Below are positions 22,682 to 34,735 of a stretch of 64,000 nucleotides of DNA, one piece after another. The position numbers were made by a program, and so were the translations under genes. A model generated the notes under the pieces. It worked only from the letters and a program-made list of their open reading frames with translations. It was not told the DNA's origin and did no database searches. Origin of the DNA: Epiperipatus broadwayi (lineage: Eukaryota > Onychophora > Udeonychophora > Euonychophora > Peripatidae); NCBI GenBank assembly GCA_028023455.1, contig JAQFVV010006199.1:808001-872000 (forward strand), in the 5' to 3' direction. The first letter of the stretch is position 1, and each line of letters starts with the position of its first letter.

Positions 22682-24608
22682 TACGTACATCTTTTTTTTG
22701 GGGTTAATGGATTGCCATTATACATTACTTGAATTGTACCCTATTTATACTTTTTTTTTAAAAAAAACACGATTTCTTTTTTATTGCTTGGCATAAACAT
22801 ATATATATTGGAGGAACTGGGAGATATATTCTAATTTCATTTATTTCTATTTGTTCAACCGCTATAAATACGAGAATATTTCAGATTTATTAGAAAACTC
22901 TTGGAATAAAATTTCTCCTTGCAATTCCCTCCTGCTGCATTGGTTTCACTAATTTTTTAAAAATATATATTAGAAAGAGAGAAAAAAAAAAAACAGAACA
23001 GACAATTGTTTTTTTTTTGAAAATAATTCAATGTTTCTTTTAATTCATACTTAGAAATATAAAGGAAAATGACATTTTAGTATATATATTAAAGCATTCA
23101 ATTTTATGCATTTTATAAGAAAGTTCCAATCCTGTGTTATATTTTTATACTTTTTTAAAGTCAATCTGGGTTTTTACTAATCTATATCTATTTGTCTAAA
23201 ACAGATAGAGCTTAAGCATTTTATAATTTGATTATATATATATAAGAGGGTACAGTACAGCTATATATGTGTAAATTAAAATCTTAAATCTTCATTAACT
23301 CTAAGGGTGAACTAGTTAAATAGTGATTAATCAATATATCCATCTTTTTTTATATATTTTAATGTTAGAAAAGGTGTAAAGTAATTATTTCTAATAGTAG
23401 ATATTCTCTTAGTCTCAAAAAGATTTTGAAGTCATATAAATATTTCATATACATATATTTTACCTAAGGTTCTAAAGTTTAATGGTCAGTTGACCGCATT
23501 TTCTCTTATATTGTGCTACTTGGTGATTTGTGTAGGGGTCTCAGCACATATCCATAGCTACTGTCATCTTCAATTCATAGGCTAACACTGCTTCGAGATT
23601 GCCATTAATGATAGTGGATCTTGACCCTTTTTTCAAATATTACTACTGGACACAAGCACATATACTCCGTCCTGAGCATGGATCATGCTGAGGCGAACGG
23701 GCTCCATCTCTCTAACTCTTGTGTTAGAACCGGAGTGCTATCCAGACCTCAAATTAGCCACATATAAAAAAAAATTTTGTACCTCTGAGACTTGTTTCTA
23801 AGCTCATACCATTAAATCATCAAGGACCACAGTAATGTTTAATTTCATTATAGATAGAACCTTAACTTTGTAATATGCTCAAAATATTGCTGAATAAGTC
23901 TGAGAAATGTCCACTGGGGGGTATTTTGTCATTTAAATGCAGGCTATATTTGAACATGGCCTTAATCTATTTAACTAGTTTTAACCAATTATCCATTTTT
24001 GTAATTTCACCCTAGAGTTATCTTTTCTGTCTTTCTCCTTTAAAGTAAAGTGCCCAGTTGTTGGCTAAGTATGGTGTTGTTCTGTAATTATTGTTCTGTA
24101 ACTACTACAATTGTTTAATTATATTAAGTGGATCTTACTAATGCATATCAATACATATCCTTGTCTATAGATGCAAGAAAATAACTTGCAACATTTTTTG
24201 TTAATTATTTCTACAAATTGTCATTTCTTTTAATTGAACAATAAACTTTCATTCATTAATCTCATCCATATTTTGTCTGTGTCATTATATAGTCTAAACT
24301 TGATTTTTCTTTGTTAAAATTCCTCTTTAGGATCTCATCTCTCCCTGACCACCAGGCATACATGAAGAAGAAATTCTAGTGAGGTTTGGGAAATAAGTCG
24401 CTTAGTGGCAATCTGGAGGAGTGGGTGAGGTTCAAACCTCCTCTACCTGCATCTCTTGGTTAGGTTAAAGCAGCTCTACTTTTCATACCGTTACAGTATG
24501 TATATTGTTTTATAAATTAATCCTATTAATTTACTTTTAGACATATCCCATTTCATTTTTTAGAATTTTTTTTTATCTTATTATAACATTAAAGTATTTT
24601 TAATAGTG
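22682..24608. other. AT-rich region with possible tRNA-related fragments
   Basis: Mostly filler. At about 23530-23765 there is a less AT-rich segment of possible SINE type, with GGTTCTAACACAAG on the minus strand. At about 24390-24450 a plus-strand AGTGGCAATCTGG is followed by GAGGTTCAAACCTCC, which resembles RNA polymerase III A and B boxes, but spaced too closely for a full tRNA. Neither is firm. No protein gene. Confidence 0.35.
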
Positions 24609-25245
24609 ATTTGAATACAGACTTTCAAGCTCCTTTTAGTCATCCACTCTATCTTAGATAACCGATATCACATGACCACATACATGTGAATAAGATAAAT
24701 GATCTCCAGTATATGTATTTCATGCTGAACTAGCACACATTAATTAGTCCAGATCATCATCTTCCCCATGCATATATAATCAGTGTAATGGGCAAGCTTC
24801 AATTTTCTCCATTCTACAGCTTATCATTGAAAATCGAATGATGGAATGCCCAAAGCTCTTGTTGATGCCATTATTATTGTCATACCCATGTTGACCTTAA
24901 GTCACTCTGACCCTTTATATGTAGGACCTTAATATGTCCATTTAATATTAGCATCAACATGGGCTTTGCATATTCCATCATCAGATTTTTGGATGGCTGA
25001 AGAGTTAGAGTGAAGAAGATTGAAGCCAGTCCATTAAAATCTGTAATTTGTTATCTTAATATAAAACTAAACACTGATTATATATGTGTGTGGGAGATGA
25101 TACCAGACCAATTGATGGGTGCTGGTTCAGCATGAAATATGTGTATTGGAGATCATTTATTTTTTTCACATGTTTGTAGTCATGTGTATCGGTTATATAA
25201 AATAGAGTGGATGACTAAAGGGAGGTTGAAAGTCTGTGGTCAAAT
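24609..25245. repeat. Second fold-back of the same repeat family
   Basis: A minus-orientation copy (about 24609-24906) faces a plus-orientation copy (about 24949-25245). The outer ends pair: ACAGACTTTCAA with TTGAAAGTCTGT. Arms differ by many substitutions and small indels, so this palindrome is older than the one at 18 kb. The minus copy also keeps the GACCTTAAGTCA box at the inner end. Confidence 0.75.
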
Positions 25246-25278
25246 CCTTATTAATTACATCTAGTTTATATATATATA

Positions 25279-28200
25279 TTGTAACCAAAACATCTTCTCG
25301 AGCCAGCCACGTTGCGTCAAAAAGCTGTAACCAAAATCCCCGGAGCCGTCCACCCTGATGGCTCACAAAGGTGGTAACCAACCTTCCATCACCCCTCCAA
25401 CTACCCATCATCATGCCGTACTTGTTGCGGCACTATAAATTGTAACCGTAAATTGTGTAATCTCAACTACGTAACGTAAGTGCACTAGGAATTACAACCT
25501 TGGTCACTGATCAACTCTCATTGCACATTATCAGCTATTAAGAGCTGTATCCAAAAGCATATCATACTATTTATTTTATGCACAAAAGACCACAATCAAC
25601 ATCTGGGGCAATTTACTACAGACAAAATTAATGAATTAACCTAACTTTTTATAATTTATTTGATCGCAGCCAGGGTATACCGCGAAGACCTATCATAGTA
25701 TTATTATAAAACATATTAAACAAATTATAAGTGCAATTTTATCACCCTTAAACCTCAATTTGCGATTTTTATGGTATGCGATCCTATGGCCGACCATGTA
25801 TAAGATAGCGTAATTTGTGGAACCACATAAAATTATGAAATTTTAAATCATCTATATGATTTCTAAGACAGATGCTAGTCCAGGTAAAGCTTTGCAATTA
25901 ATAAACATGAATAATTGGGTTCTTTTATAATTTAATATATCATTGAGACTCTTATTGTATTGACGAATGAAAATTTAAAAATGTTAAGTAAATATATTTA
26001 ATCATATCATTATTGAATAAATCTGTTCACAAGTTTAATAATTAATTTGTATTTTATACTAGAATCAACTACGCAAAGCCACAATGATGGAAAAGGTAAA
26101 TGGGATTTTATTGTACCTTACCAATCATATACTACCAAAAACGAAAAGCATCTTAATGGTTTCTCAAAAATATTAATAAATTCTTATATCATGTAGACAA
26201 TAATATGTAATTCAATGTATGCTCTATAATGTATGCTCTATCCAAAGTTTATGATTTCTGATGTTATGAATGACACATAGCAACGGCACAGTAAGTTTAA
26301 TTATAATCAACTTTTATTTACAAACTTTATGAACAATAAATAGTTAATTTCAATATTTTAAATAAAAACATAAATAAACAAATAAAATAATTAAATGATG
26401 GTTCAATAGACTTTCTTCAATACATCTCACAGGTACAGTATTTAAAAACCTAATCATACCTTATTTCAATCTAATATAATGAATATTGAGACAATTATTA
26501 AATTCATCATTAACTTATGAAATATTGAACGTCATTTCCAGATTCAATAAATCCCTACTGTATACCTATAATAATATAATAAATAATATGATATTTGTAT
26601 GTTTTAGCTATAATGTAATCATTAATTAAAATGAAAATGTAAACTTACACTCCGGTAGATAATAATTAACCAACAGTTAATTATCATGAAGTACTTGAAT
26701 AGAATGTCCTGTTGCCATTTATCAATCTAATCGATAAACTATGCTTACAAATGAAGAAGATGATTTGGCAGATTAACTAAAATACTTTGCCCAACTTATA
26801 TCTGTGAAGCAAACATATTCCTGTGGATGTATTCATCTACACGTAGGAATTAAATAATACTAACGTTTTGCGTATTTAAACACTATCATAAAGTCATACG
26901 TATAATCACACAATTCCGCGGATTAACCACCAGCGCAGGAATGTGTGTAAAATACAAAAATGGCAATTAAAATAATCTGCGGATTAACCACCAGCACAGA
27001 TTAAAGCCTTTAACATACTAAAACAACATTATAATTTACTTCACATTAAAGTGCAAATCATCCCCCTCAATTCTTCTGATTATTCAGAATACGCTGACAC
27101 TTTAGCAAATGTGGGTTCTTGCTTAGTAAAATATTACAATAATCAGGACAACTAATGTACTACTTATCTTGCTTAAAATAAACATGTATAATATAATGTA
27201 AATAATATTGGCATGGGAATATAAATCTGGAAAGACTCACAAAATATCTCATAAAGATTGGTATATCTCATGAATTCATTAAGTACTGTTTAAGCTTTCT
27301 CCGCAAGCGCTATTCTTTTGAATAAATATTTTATTCAACCTTTATTAATTTAAATCTAACAAATATAACTTATGAACTTCATATGCGAGTTCATATAACG
27401 ATAAAATTAAATAAATGTATTATTCATTAACATATAACATTTAACGGTGTGTGTGTGATAAAACTAAATGTAAAGCATTTTATAGTTCAAATACATGAAT
27501 TTTAGCAGATGTGTATCACAAATTGGATTGTATAGCATTTTGTAACTCCTAATGTGATCCGTGGAATCCATGTACAATGTGTAGAATAATAAGTATATGA
27601 GGTAATAGCTATAACTGTAGTTAAATTCCATACATGCAATTATATCCATTTGATTAGTTATTAAAGCAATATTAGATTAACGATTTGCATGGCTCTCCAA
27701 ACATGAAACAATTTTAAAACAGGATACACAGAATTTAAATGAAAATGTTTTTCATAAAGTCATTAATCCCTACATCTCTCTATCAAAAGTGTTCCAAGTT
27801 TATCCTATCCATGCAAGTATTTATTTATCCATTGCGTTAATCCAGGAATAACCAATTACAGCAATTACTTTATTCATTTTAAACTGACGATACAATTATA
27901 AAATAGCTTTGTTTAATTATTTAAAAAATGTTTATGATCCAAGCGTTAAACAAATTAATTAGCAAATATTAATGGCATTGTAAAGTTAAATATCAATCAA
28001 TATTATATTTTATCAGAATTACAAAACGGAAATATTAAATATTTTGATAGCTTTAACGCTTTACTTTATTTTAACTTAAACTTTTTCTTTTTTTTTTTAA
28101 AACAAATTTTCATTTTCATAAAACTTCTGTAATTAAAACACTGATTTAAATTTTCCAAATTGTAGAATAATAAATATTTCAAAACATACCAAATTCTTGT

Positions 28201-28874
28201 GTTTAATTCTTTCAAACTTAAACTGGGAAGCTCCGACATTTCAAAAATGTAATATTGGAAACGCTACCGTGATTTGATTCAGTTGGCCGACCGACTTGAA
28301 AAGATCTTTAAATTTAGTGATCCATCTTAATTAGATACCACTAAGTTATTTTATGTTTATAACAAATTTTGTGGTAATTTATTCACTTATTAATGGTTTC
28401 AAAAATAAGCTCAGCAAATTTACACTATTTGCCTTTACCATTTCCGTTCTTCTTCCCACCAAAAGACAAACTAACAGACGATATTCTCCTAGAAATTCGC
28501 GCTCTTTTCTTTTATTACATTGAGACGCCTACGTAATTATTGTATTTATTTAATAATTTATTTTAATTGAACAAATGGTTTTATTTTAATTTAATAGAAA
28601 TAATAATTTAAGATTACTTTAAATAAATAAAAACAAAATATTATTTTTAATAATATTTTACCAAATTTTAATATGTTGTAAAAATTTTAAAAAGTTAAAC
28701 ATTCCGATATGAGTTAGCATATGGAATGAAGCAAATTGAAAATTATTAAAATAATATCAGAAAGTAATCTGTTCAAGTGCGAATCAAACCAACCAAATCA
28801 CCAAGAGAAGAAAGAGAAATTTTTATATAAGTTACATCAATTCATATATTTTCTACTAAAATATATGGTTACAA
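25279..28874. mobile_element. Unclassified interval with LTR-like ends
   Basis: TGTAACCA opens at 25279 and TGGTTACA closes at 28874; both are flanked by (TA)n, with ATAT on each side. The start and end style equals the LTRs at 5.5 kb and 39 kb, although no internal sequence similarity was noticed. The motif TGTAACCAAAA recurs at about 25325, and CTATAAAT lies at about 25431. A GCGGATTAACCACCAGC string occurs twice (about 26919 and 26982). No RT, Gag or transposase motif and no second LTR was found. It could be a very long solo LTR, a MITE-like element or coincidence of two TA-tract edges. Confidence 0.35.
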
Positions 28875-28963
28875 TATATATATATATATATACTGTACTT
28901 CTATTTGAATATTCCATATTCAGGGCTGTATACTGCCCATCCCTCTTCTGCATATTTGAATGA

Positions 28964-29334
28964 GCATATTAAGGTTCTATATATGAGGGATCAGAATGAC
29001 TTAAGATCAATATGGGTATGACGATAATTGGGCATTCCATCATCAGATTTTCAATGATATGGGTGGCTGAAGAGTTGGAGAATGGAGAGGATTGAAGCCT
29101 GTCCATTAAAGTTTACAGATTTGCTATCTTAATATAAACCAAGCCCTGATTATATACCTGTGTGTAGATGATGATTCACACCAACTGATGAGTGCTGGTT
29201 CAGCGTAAAATACGAATATTGGAGATCTTTTTTTTTTTTCTTTCACATGTATGTGATCATTTGTATCGGTTATATAATGTAGAGTGGATTCTGAAGGGAA
29301 CTTGAAAGTCTGTGTTCAAATCCTATTAATTACA
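28964..29334 (+). repeat. Single copy of the fold-back repeat family
   Basis: It starts near GGTTCTATATATGAGGGATC and ends with GAAAGTCTGTGTTCAAATCC. All landmarks of the copy at 18393-18816 are present in the same order. There is no inverted partner here, which shows that the unit can also exist singly. Confidence 0.7.
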
Positions 29335-30209
29335 TTTAACTTAAGTATATATCCTATTTAAATATAACATTAAATTATATAATTAGTTCCTTACAGCATA
29401 TTTTTATCTATTTAAAATAAAAAATATGGAAGACAAAATAAAGTCTTATTTCTTAATATTACATTTTATATTAAAAGTATCCCTTCATCTTTTGATTTTA
29501 AAATAGGTGGTGGATATAAAACCAAGTTCTGTGCGATATAATATTTTATTTAATAATCACTACAATTATTGTTATTTGATTCAAAAAATATAAACAAAAC
29601 ATTTAAACTAGTGAATTAAAATTTTAAAAAAGTCAAAATGAAAAGAATAAGTCGTGTGGAAACAAAGAAATCACTCGAAACTGTGATAAATTTGACAGCA
29701 TTAATATACAGTAAATGAATTCTAAAATAAAATGTTTTTGTAATAAAAACACTTTCTTTTTAAAATTTTCTTTTAAATAGTTGTAGCCCCCCCCCCCCCA
29801 TTTTTTTGTATTATAGTTTAGACTAATAACTCAATAATAGAATTTAAATGACCACATTCAAGTGTAAAAAAAGTCCTTTTTGACGCTCATGATCTCCCAT
29901 AAAATTAACCTTTTAATTATTTTTTATTACTATATCATTTTTTAAATTGGGAAAACATAAAAAAATAAAGATTTATATTAATCTAATAACAATTATCACA
30001 TAATTATTTTTCTGTGCAAAATATATTTAGTTTTCACATGTTTTTAACCGGTAAATAAATTTCAAATTAACAAGGGCAGATGTGTATTGATTTTTTTCAT
30101 ATTTTAAATAACTGATTTAAATAAAAAAGACAAAGATTACTATTTTTTTTTTTAAATCTAAGTTAAATATTTATATACAATATACTATATTGAATGTATA
30201 TTTTCATAA
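29335..30209. other. AT-rich spacer
   Basis: Unique AT-rich sequence with a C homopolymer at about 29788-29800. No gene seen. Confidence 0.65.
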
Positions 30210-31850
30210 ATTTAATTCCATATTTCACTTCTTCATTTAAAATTCTGGGCAATTTGGAAGATAGGATGTACTTGTTCTTTATTACTATATAATTCTTGAT
30301 AGAAGTCTTCCACCCATTTCATGATGTCATCTCTCTTTTTAATAATAATTCCATCATTTTTTCTTATTGCAGATATAAATTTCCTACCAATACCAAAATG
30401 TTGTTTTACATTCTTGAGACTTTTATTCTCATCTACAGCTTTCCTTACTAGTTCACAGTTATACTTTCTTATATCATTTTCAACTCTTTTCCTCGCCATT
30501 TTACAAAATTTCGAGATATTCAAACCTTTTTAATGCATCATTTTTGTATATCTTCATATTCCTTCTTTTCTTCATAAATTCTCTAGTCTCAGTAGAAATT
30601 TTATTGGTCAATTGCTGTTTTTTTCTACCAGTTATCTTGGTTGCAGTTTTTAAAAGTGTATCAGTTATTTTCATATTAATTTCATTCAAATCTGAATCAT
30701 ATTCAAAATCTACTATAGACTTAAAACCGATTTGTAAGTTTTAATTTGAATTCATTAGAATGTTTCCGAAGATTAAGAAAATCAAGTGCAAATATTGTTT
30801 TTTTTTTAATAATTTTTGTCTCTCTAATTTCACTTCCTGTGTTAAATTTATTAAGAACATTACAATCTTGAAATATGTATTTTCTGTTAGTCAAAATATA
30901 ATCCAGTTCTGCTGTACTTTCATTTGGGTGCTTCCATGTCCATTTCCTTTTAACATTTTTCTCAAAAAAAATAATTCATAATATAAAATTTTTCTTTTTC
31001 TGCAAACTCCACAAGTCTATGTCCTCTCTCATTTCTATTATCATAACCAAAATTACCTACAGCACTTTCATCTTTTATTTGTTTACAAATTCTATCATTA
31101 AAGTCTCCCATAACAATTTTAAAATGTTGTTTACTCTGATCAAAAGCCTTTTGCACATCCATATAAAAATCTACTACTATTTCATTACTATGAGAACTGT
31201 TGGGGCATAAAACTGAATTATCCACATTTGGTATCTGTTATTAAGTTGTATAACTAATCTTGCCACTTTGTCTGATACACCACCAATCTCCACAATGTTA
31301 TTCTTCCACTTTTTATTTATAATGAATCCTACTTCATTTGTATTTTTAATATTTATGCCTTTATAGTAGAGTACATGTCCATTTTTTAAATCAATTGTCT
31401 CTTCACCTTTTCTTCTAACTTCACAAAGTCCAGTAATGTCCCATTTAATATAAGACAGTTCTTCTTCTAATTCTTGCAATCTTCCTTCATTGAAAGTGAT
31501 CTGCAGTTGTAAGTATTTAAATAAAAAGTCTTTATCAAGAACCCACCTTGACTACCAACTGTTGCTGTGGTTGGTGATTTTACAGCCTCCTGGAAATAAG
31601 GCCATGATTTATTTTTGTCTGTCATGATTGCATATATCTATTGGAAAAATATTTATCATTTACACATACATTTATTCTGCCCTATCAGGCAACTGAGAAG
31701 AAAGATCATGGCATTTCTTGATCTTAAACTTAGAGGTAAAAAGCCAATAAACTCACCATGCTGGCTAATGCATATTGGTGAGCAGCCCATCCATGTCCAT
31801 ATACTATAAGAATAATCACATAGTAATAACAGTTGCAATGACAAGAATGT
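30210..31850 (-). pseudogene. RTE LINE 5' part: endonuclease and linker, inverted
   Basis: Read on the minus strand, the start is near an ATG at 31625, followed by an apurinic-type endonuclease (exonuclease-endonuclease-phosphatase fold). Motifs in order: LYKIKW-like SYIKWDITGLCEVRR (about 31450), NGHVLYYKG, VGFIINKKW, IQFYAPT (about 31220), then GDFNDR at 31091-31108, GNFGYDNRNERGHRL and LDYILTNR (about 30900). The usual SDHR motif that should follow is not recognisable, and at least three frame changes break the ORF. The rest (30233-30690) is the linker toward RT, ending in WVEDFYQELYSNKEQ. The region 31630-31850 is probably 5' UTR. Nicking activity is lost. Confidence 0.75.
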
Positions 31851-31934
31851 ATGGAGTGGACATTAGGATTTTGCCCTGCTCCGTTCCTTTAAGGTTTCCA
31901 AGAGGAATCAAAGGGTCTCCTTTCAGTTAATAAC

Positions 31935-33395
31935 AAACTTCTTTCTGCAAAGTGATGATGGATTTATAATTGATATATTAAAAGAAGCAGGTGAAGAAAT
32001 AGAATTTTTTTTTTAGCAAAGTTATATACCAAATGTCTAAATGATAAAGATGTACCATATGATTGGAAGAATGCAGTATTAATATTAATTTTTAAAAAAA
32101 GTGATAAAGAAGATATTAGAAATTACAGACCTATCAGCTTTTTATCAGTTTTATATAAAATTTTTACCAAGATAATTACAATTCGTCTACAGAGAACATT
32201 GAATTTCCACCAACCAAGAGAACGAGCTGCTTTTAAAGGTAGTTTTAGTACAGTAGATCATATCCAAGTATTGAGAGAAGTTATAGAAAGGGAAAATGAA
32301 TACGAGTTTCCATTATGCTTTGGATTTGTAGATTATGAAAAGGCATTTGATTCTATAAACATTTTTTCAGTGATTAAAGCATTGGATCATCAAGGTATAG
32401 ATCCAGGATATTATCATATTTTAAAGAATATTTATAAAAATGCAACAGCAACAATTAGATTACATAACGATACTAGGAAAGTCAACATTGAGAAGGATGT
32501 AAGATAGGGTGACTCCATATCTCCAAAACCTTATAGCAGTGCTGCAAGAAGTATTTTGTGGATTAAAATGGGAAGCTAAAGGAGTGAAAGTAAATGGAGA
32601 TTATTTAAGTCATTTAGATTTTGCAGATGATGTAGTTGATTTTGCAAATAATGCTTTAGAGTTGCAGGAAATGCTGCAAGAGTTATCAGATGAAAGTAGG
32701 ACTAAAGATAAATGTTAAAAAGCCTAAAGTAATGTTTAATGGGTTTTCTCAAAATATGAAAATAAAGGTTGATTATGATGAGTTAGAAGAAGTTAACAGT
32801 TACAAATACCTTGGTCAGATTATTAATACAGATGGAAACATAATAGCTGAAATTAATCATAGAATTAAACTTGGTTGGAGTGCTTTTGGTAGAAATAACT
32901 TGCTACTAAAAAGAAATATACCTATGTGTTTGAAAAGGAAGGTTTTTAATAAATGTGTTTTACCAGTTTTTACTTATGGATCTGAGAATTGGACACTTAA
33001 TAGAAGAGCAATACAGAGATTTCACACCAGTCGAAGAAGTATGGAGAGATGCATGTTGGGAGTAACAAGAAAAGATTGAAAACGCAATATATGCTATGGG
33101 TAAGAAAACAAACAGGTGTTACTGGCTTCATTGAAAAAATTAAAAGACTGAAGTGGAGTTGGGCTAGACATATTGCTAGAAGAGATGATAATAGATGAAA
33201 AATTGAAATCTTAAACTAGATTCCAAGAGATTGTAAAAGACCCAGAAAGAGACCACATATGAGATGGACGGGTGAAGTAAGAAAGTGTGCAGAGGTGATT
33301 GTGGAGAAAAGATGCTAGATATCGGAGAAGATGGCTTGAACTTGGAGAGAGCTTCATCCTGCCATGGATTGATAATGGTTGATGATGATGATGTA
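31935..33395 (+). pseudogene. RTE LINE 3' part: reverse transcriptase and tail
   Basis: The plus strand reads DGFIIDILKEAGEEI, then DIRNYRPISFLS (about 32110), then FVDYEKAFDS at 32325-32354 (motif A with the first catalytic Asp), KNIYKNATATIRL, then a VR-stop-GDS where the family has RQGD (stop TAG at about 32505). FADD at 32620-32631 is motif C with both Asp residues, followed by NSYKYLGQIINTDGN (about 32800). A C-terminal RMERCMLGVTRKD-like segment lies near 33040, and remnants continue to about 33365. Frame changes lie near 32510 and 32700, with a stop at 33077. The 3' end is a TGATGATGATG simple repeat. RT is the enzyme that copies LINE RNA at the nicked target; this copy is dead. Confidence 0.85.
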
Positions 33396-34223
33396 TATTT
33401 TAAAATATAAATAATTTTGTTAGTGTTTCTGAATTAACTGTTCTTTTATATATATTTAATAAAAATGATTCCTGTCTGTGTTCGCAGTTTTTTCGGTCTC
33501 TCATCATAAAATCAATTAATAAGTAAAGTGTTCATTGTAATGATTTTTAGGAGTTATTCTTCTCTCGGATAACAGTCTATTTAATTTACCGATCCTATAA
33601 ATGTATAGTTTACTTTTGGCATTACTGTTACGATTATTGCAGTATTTCAAATTCTGATATTTATTTATTTTTTAACTTAGAAATTTGTAGCAGGGACTAT
33701 GCAAAACATGGAAAACTATTCAAGTAAGCTGTTTATATACATGTAAATCTTGCTTTATTATTATTTTTCCAAGCTTTTTTTTAAAAGCAGTAGTTAAATA
33801 TACAATTAATATGAAAAATTTCAAGTTGCAGTAACTGTAACTGTAAACTAAAACGATTTTAATTGTAGAACGAAATCAGCTTAATTTAGTTTCTTTTTCC
33901 TATTTGGAAAGTTTGAGTAAAATTAATGTTTGGAATATATTTTAATTTAAAATTTAATCAATTATTTAAATATTTATTGCTTTTTTCATTATATGAATAT
34001 TTAACGAAGGTAGAAATATGTGTTTGATGTATAATGAGTATGTAAATCTGGATATTGGATATTTTTATTTGTATGCATGCACACATATACTATATACTTT
34101 TTCTTTAAAAATGTGTTTTTAAGATTTATGCAGTTAACTCCAATGAATGTGTTTAGAGCTTAGCAAGTTTCTATAATTGATTACTTTCATAGAAGACACT
34201 ATTAAACAAAAGATTGCACAATT
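33396..34223. other. AT-rich spacer between LINE and hAT copy
   Basis: Unique AT-rich sequence, no coding motif seen. Confidence 0.65.
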
Positions 34224-34231
34224 GCTTACAC

Positions 34232-34727
34232 CAGGGGTGGGCAAATATCAGCCTGGGGGCCACATGCGGCCCGCTAAGAGTTTTTATGCGGCCCGCCAAG
34301 AAAATCAGAAAAATCCACCTTGGATTGAGATTTCCTTCCCATTGCATGACCTAATATTCATCTCATATTTTCCACTAGGATGGCCACATCAATACACATG
34401 CACAGTGTAGATATGATGTGCAGTGCTTTTCCAATTGATATGATTAATTTCAATTTTGTCTTTGCATTAGCAAATATATACATTTCCAACTTTAGTGAAA
34501 CCATGAATCCTCCAAAAAAATGTAAAATCGGTAATGAATGTCATGTGTTTAATGAAGAATGGACAAACAAATATTTCTTTGGTAATACAAGAAATAAAAC
34601 AGTGTGTTTATTGCGTCATGAAAAAAAGATGCGGCCCTCCGTTAACCTTTGCTTCCACAAAGTGGCCCCCAATGTGGCCCTCCACCAACCTATGTGGCCC
34701 CCGATCCAAAACAATTGCCCACCCCTG
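34232..34727 (+). mobile_element. hAT deletion derivative, 496 bp
   Basis: Ends are CAGGGGTGGGCAA and TTGCCCACCCCTG, a perfect 13-bp terminal inverted repeat. It is flanked by the 8-bp duplication GCTTACAC (34224-34231 and 34728-34735), the hallmark of hAT insertion. Subterminal GCGGCCC and GTGGCCC repeats at both ends are the kind of sites that hAT transposases bind. Inside is the beginning of a transposase gene cut off after about 42 codons. The intact duplication and perfect ends argue for a fairly recent jump powered by an enzyme elsewhere. Confidence 0.9.
34503..34628 (+). pseudogene. N-terminal stub of hAT transposase
   Basis: The ATG at 34503 opens MNPPKKCKIGNECHVFNEEW, then TNKYFFGNTRNKTVCLLRHE. 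This is the opening of transposases like those from which ZBED/GTF2IRD2-type proteins derive, where a basic start is followed by F..EW...YFF....K.VCL.C of a zinc finger. The second cysteine and the rest are lost at the internal deletion, and the frame runs into the 3' subterminal repeats. The stub shows which autonomous family gave rise to this copy. The frame stays open to 34796 only by chance. Confidence 0.6.
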
Positions 34728-34735
34728 GCTTACAC

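Larger units (their letters stand above)
30210..33395. mobile_element. RTE-type LINE with inverted 5' half
   Basis: One LINE appears to lie in two pieces. The 5' part with the endonuclease is on the minus strand, from about 31850 down to 30210. The 3' part with reverse transcriptase is on the plus strand, from about 31935 to 33395. The 5' start of the inverted part adjoins the start of the plus part in the middle. The outer end of the inverted part (VHPIFQIAQNFK) and the beginning of the plus part (DGFIIDILKEAGEEI) are near neighbours in the family's protein. This is the expected product of twin priming during target-primed reverse transcription. The 3' end carries a GATGATGATGATG tail, as is typical of RTE elements. 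Stops and frameshifts make it inactive. Confidence 0.75.

Noticed and set aside
23530-23765. tRNA or SINE in the less AT-rich patch
   Set aside because: A- and B-box-like strings are present, but the spacing is too short and no cloverleaf forms.
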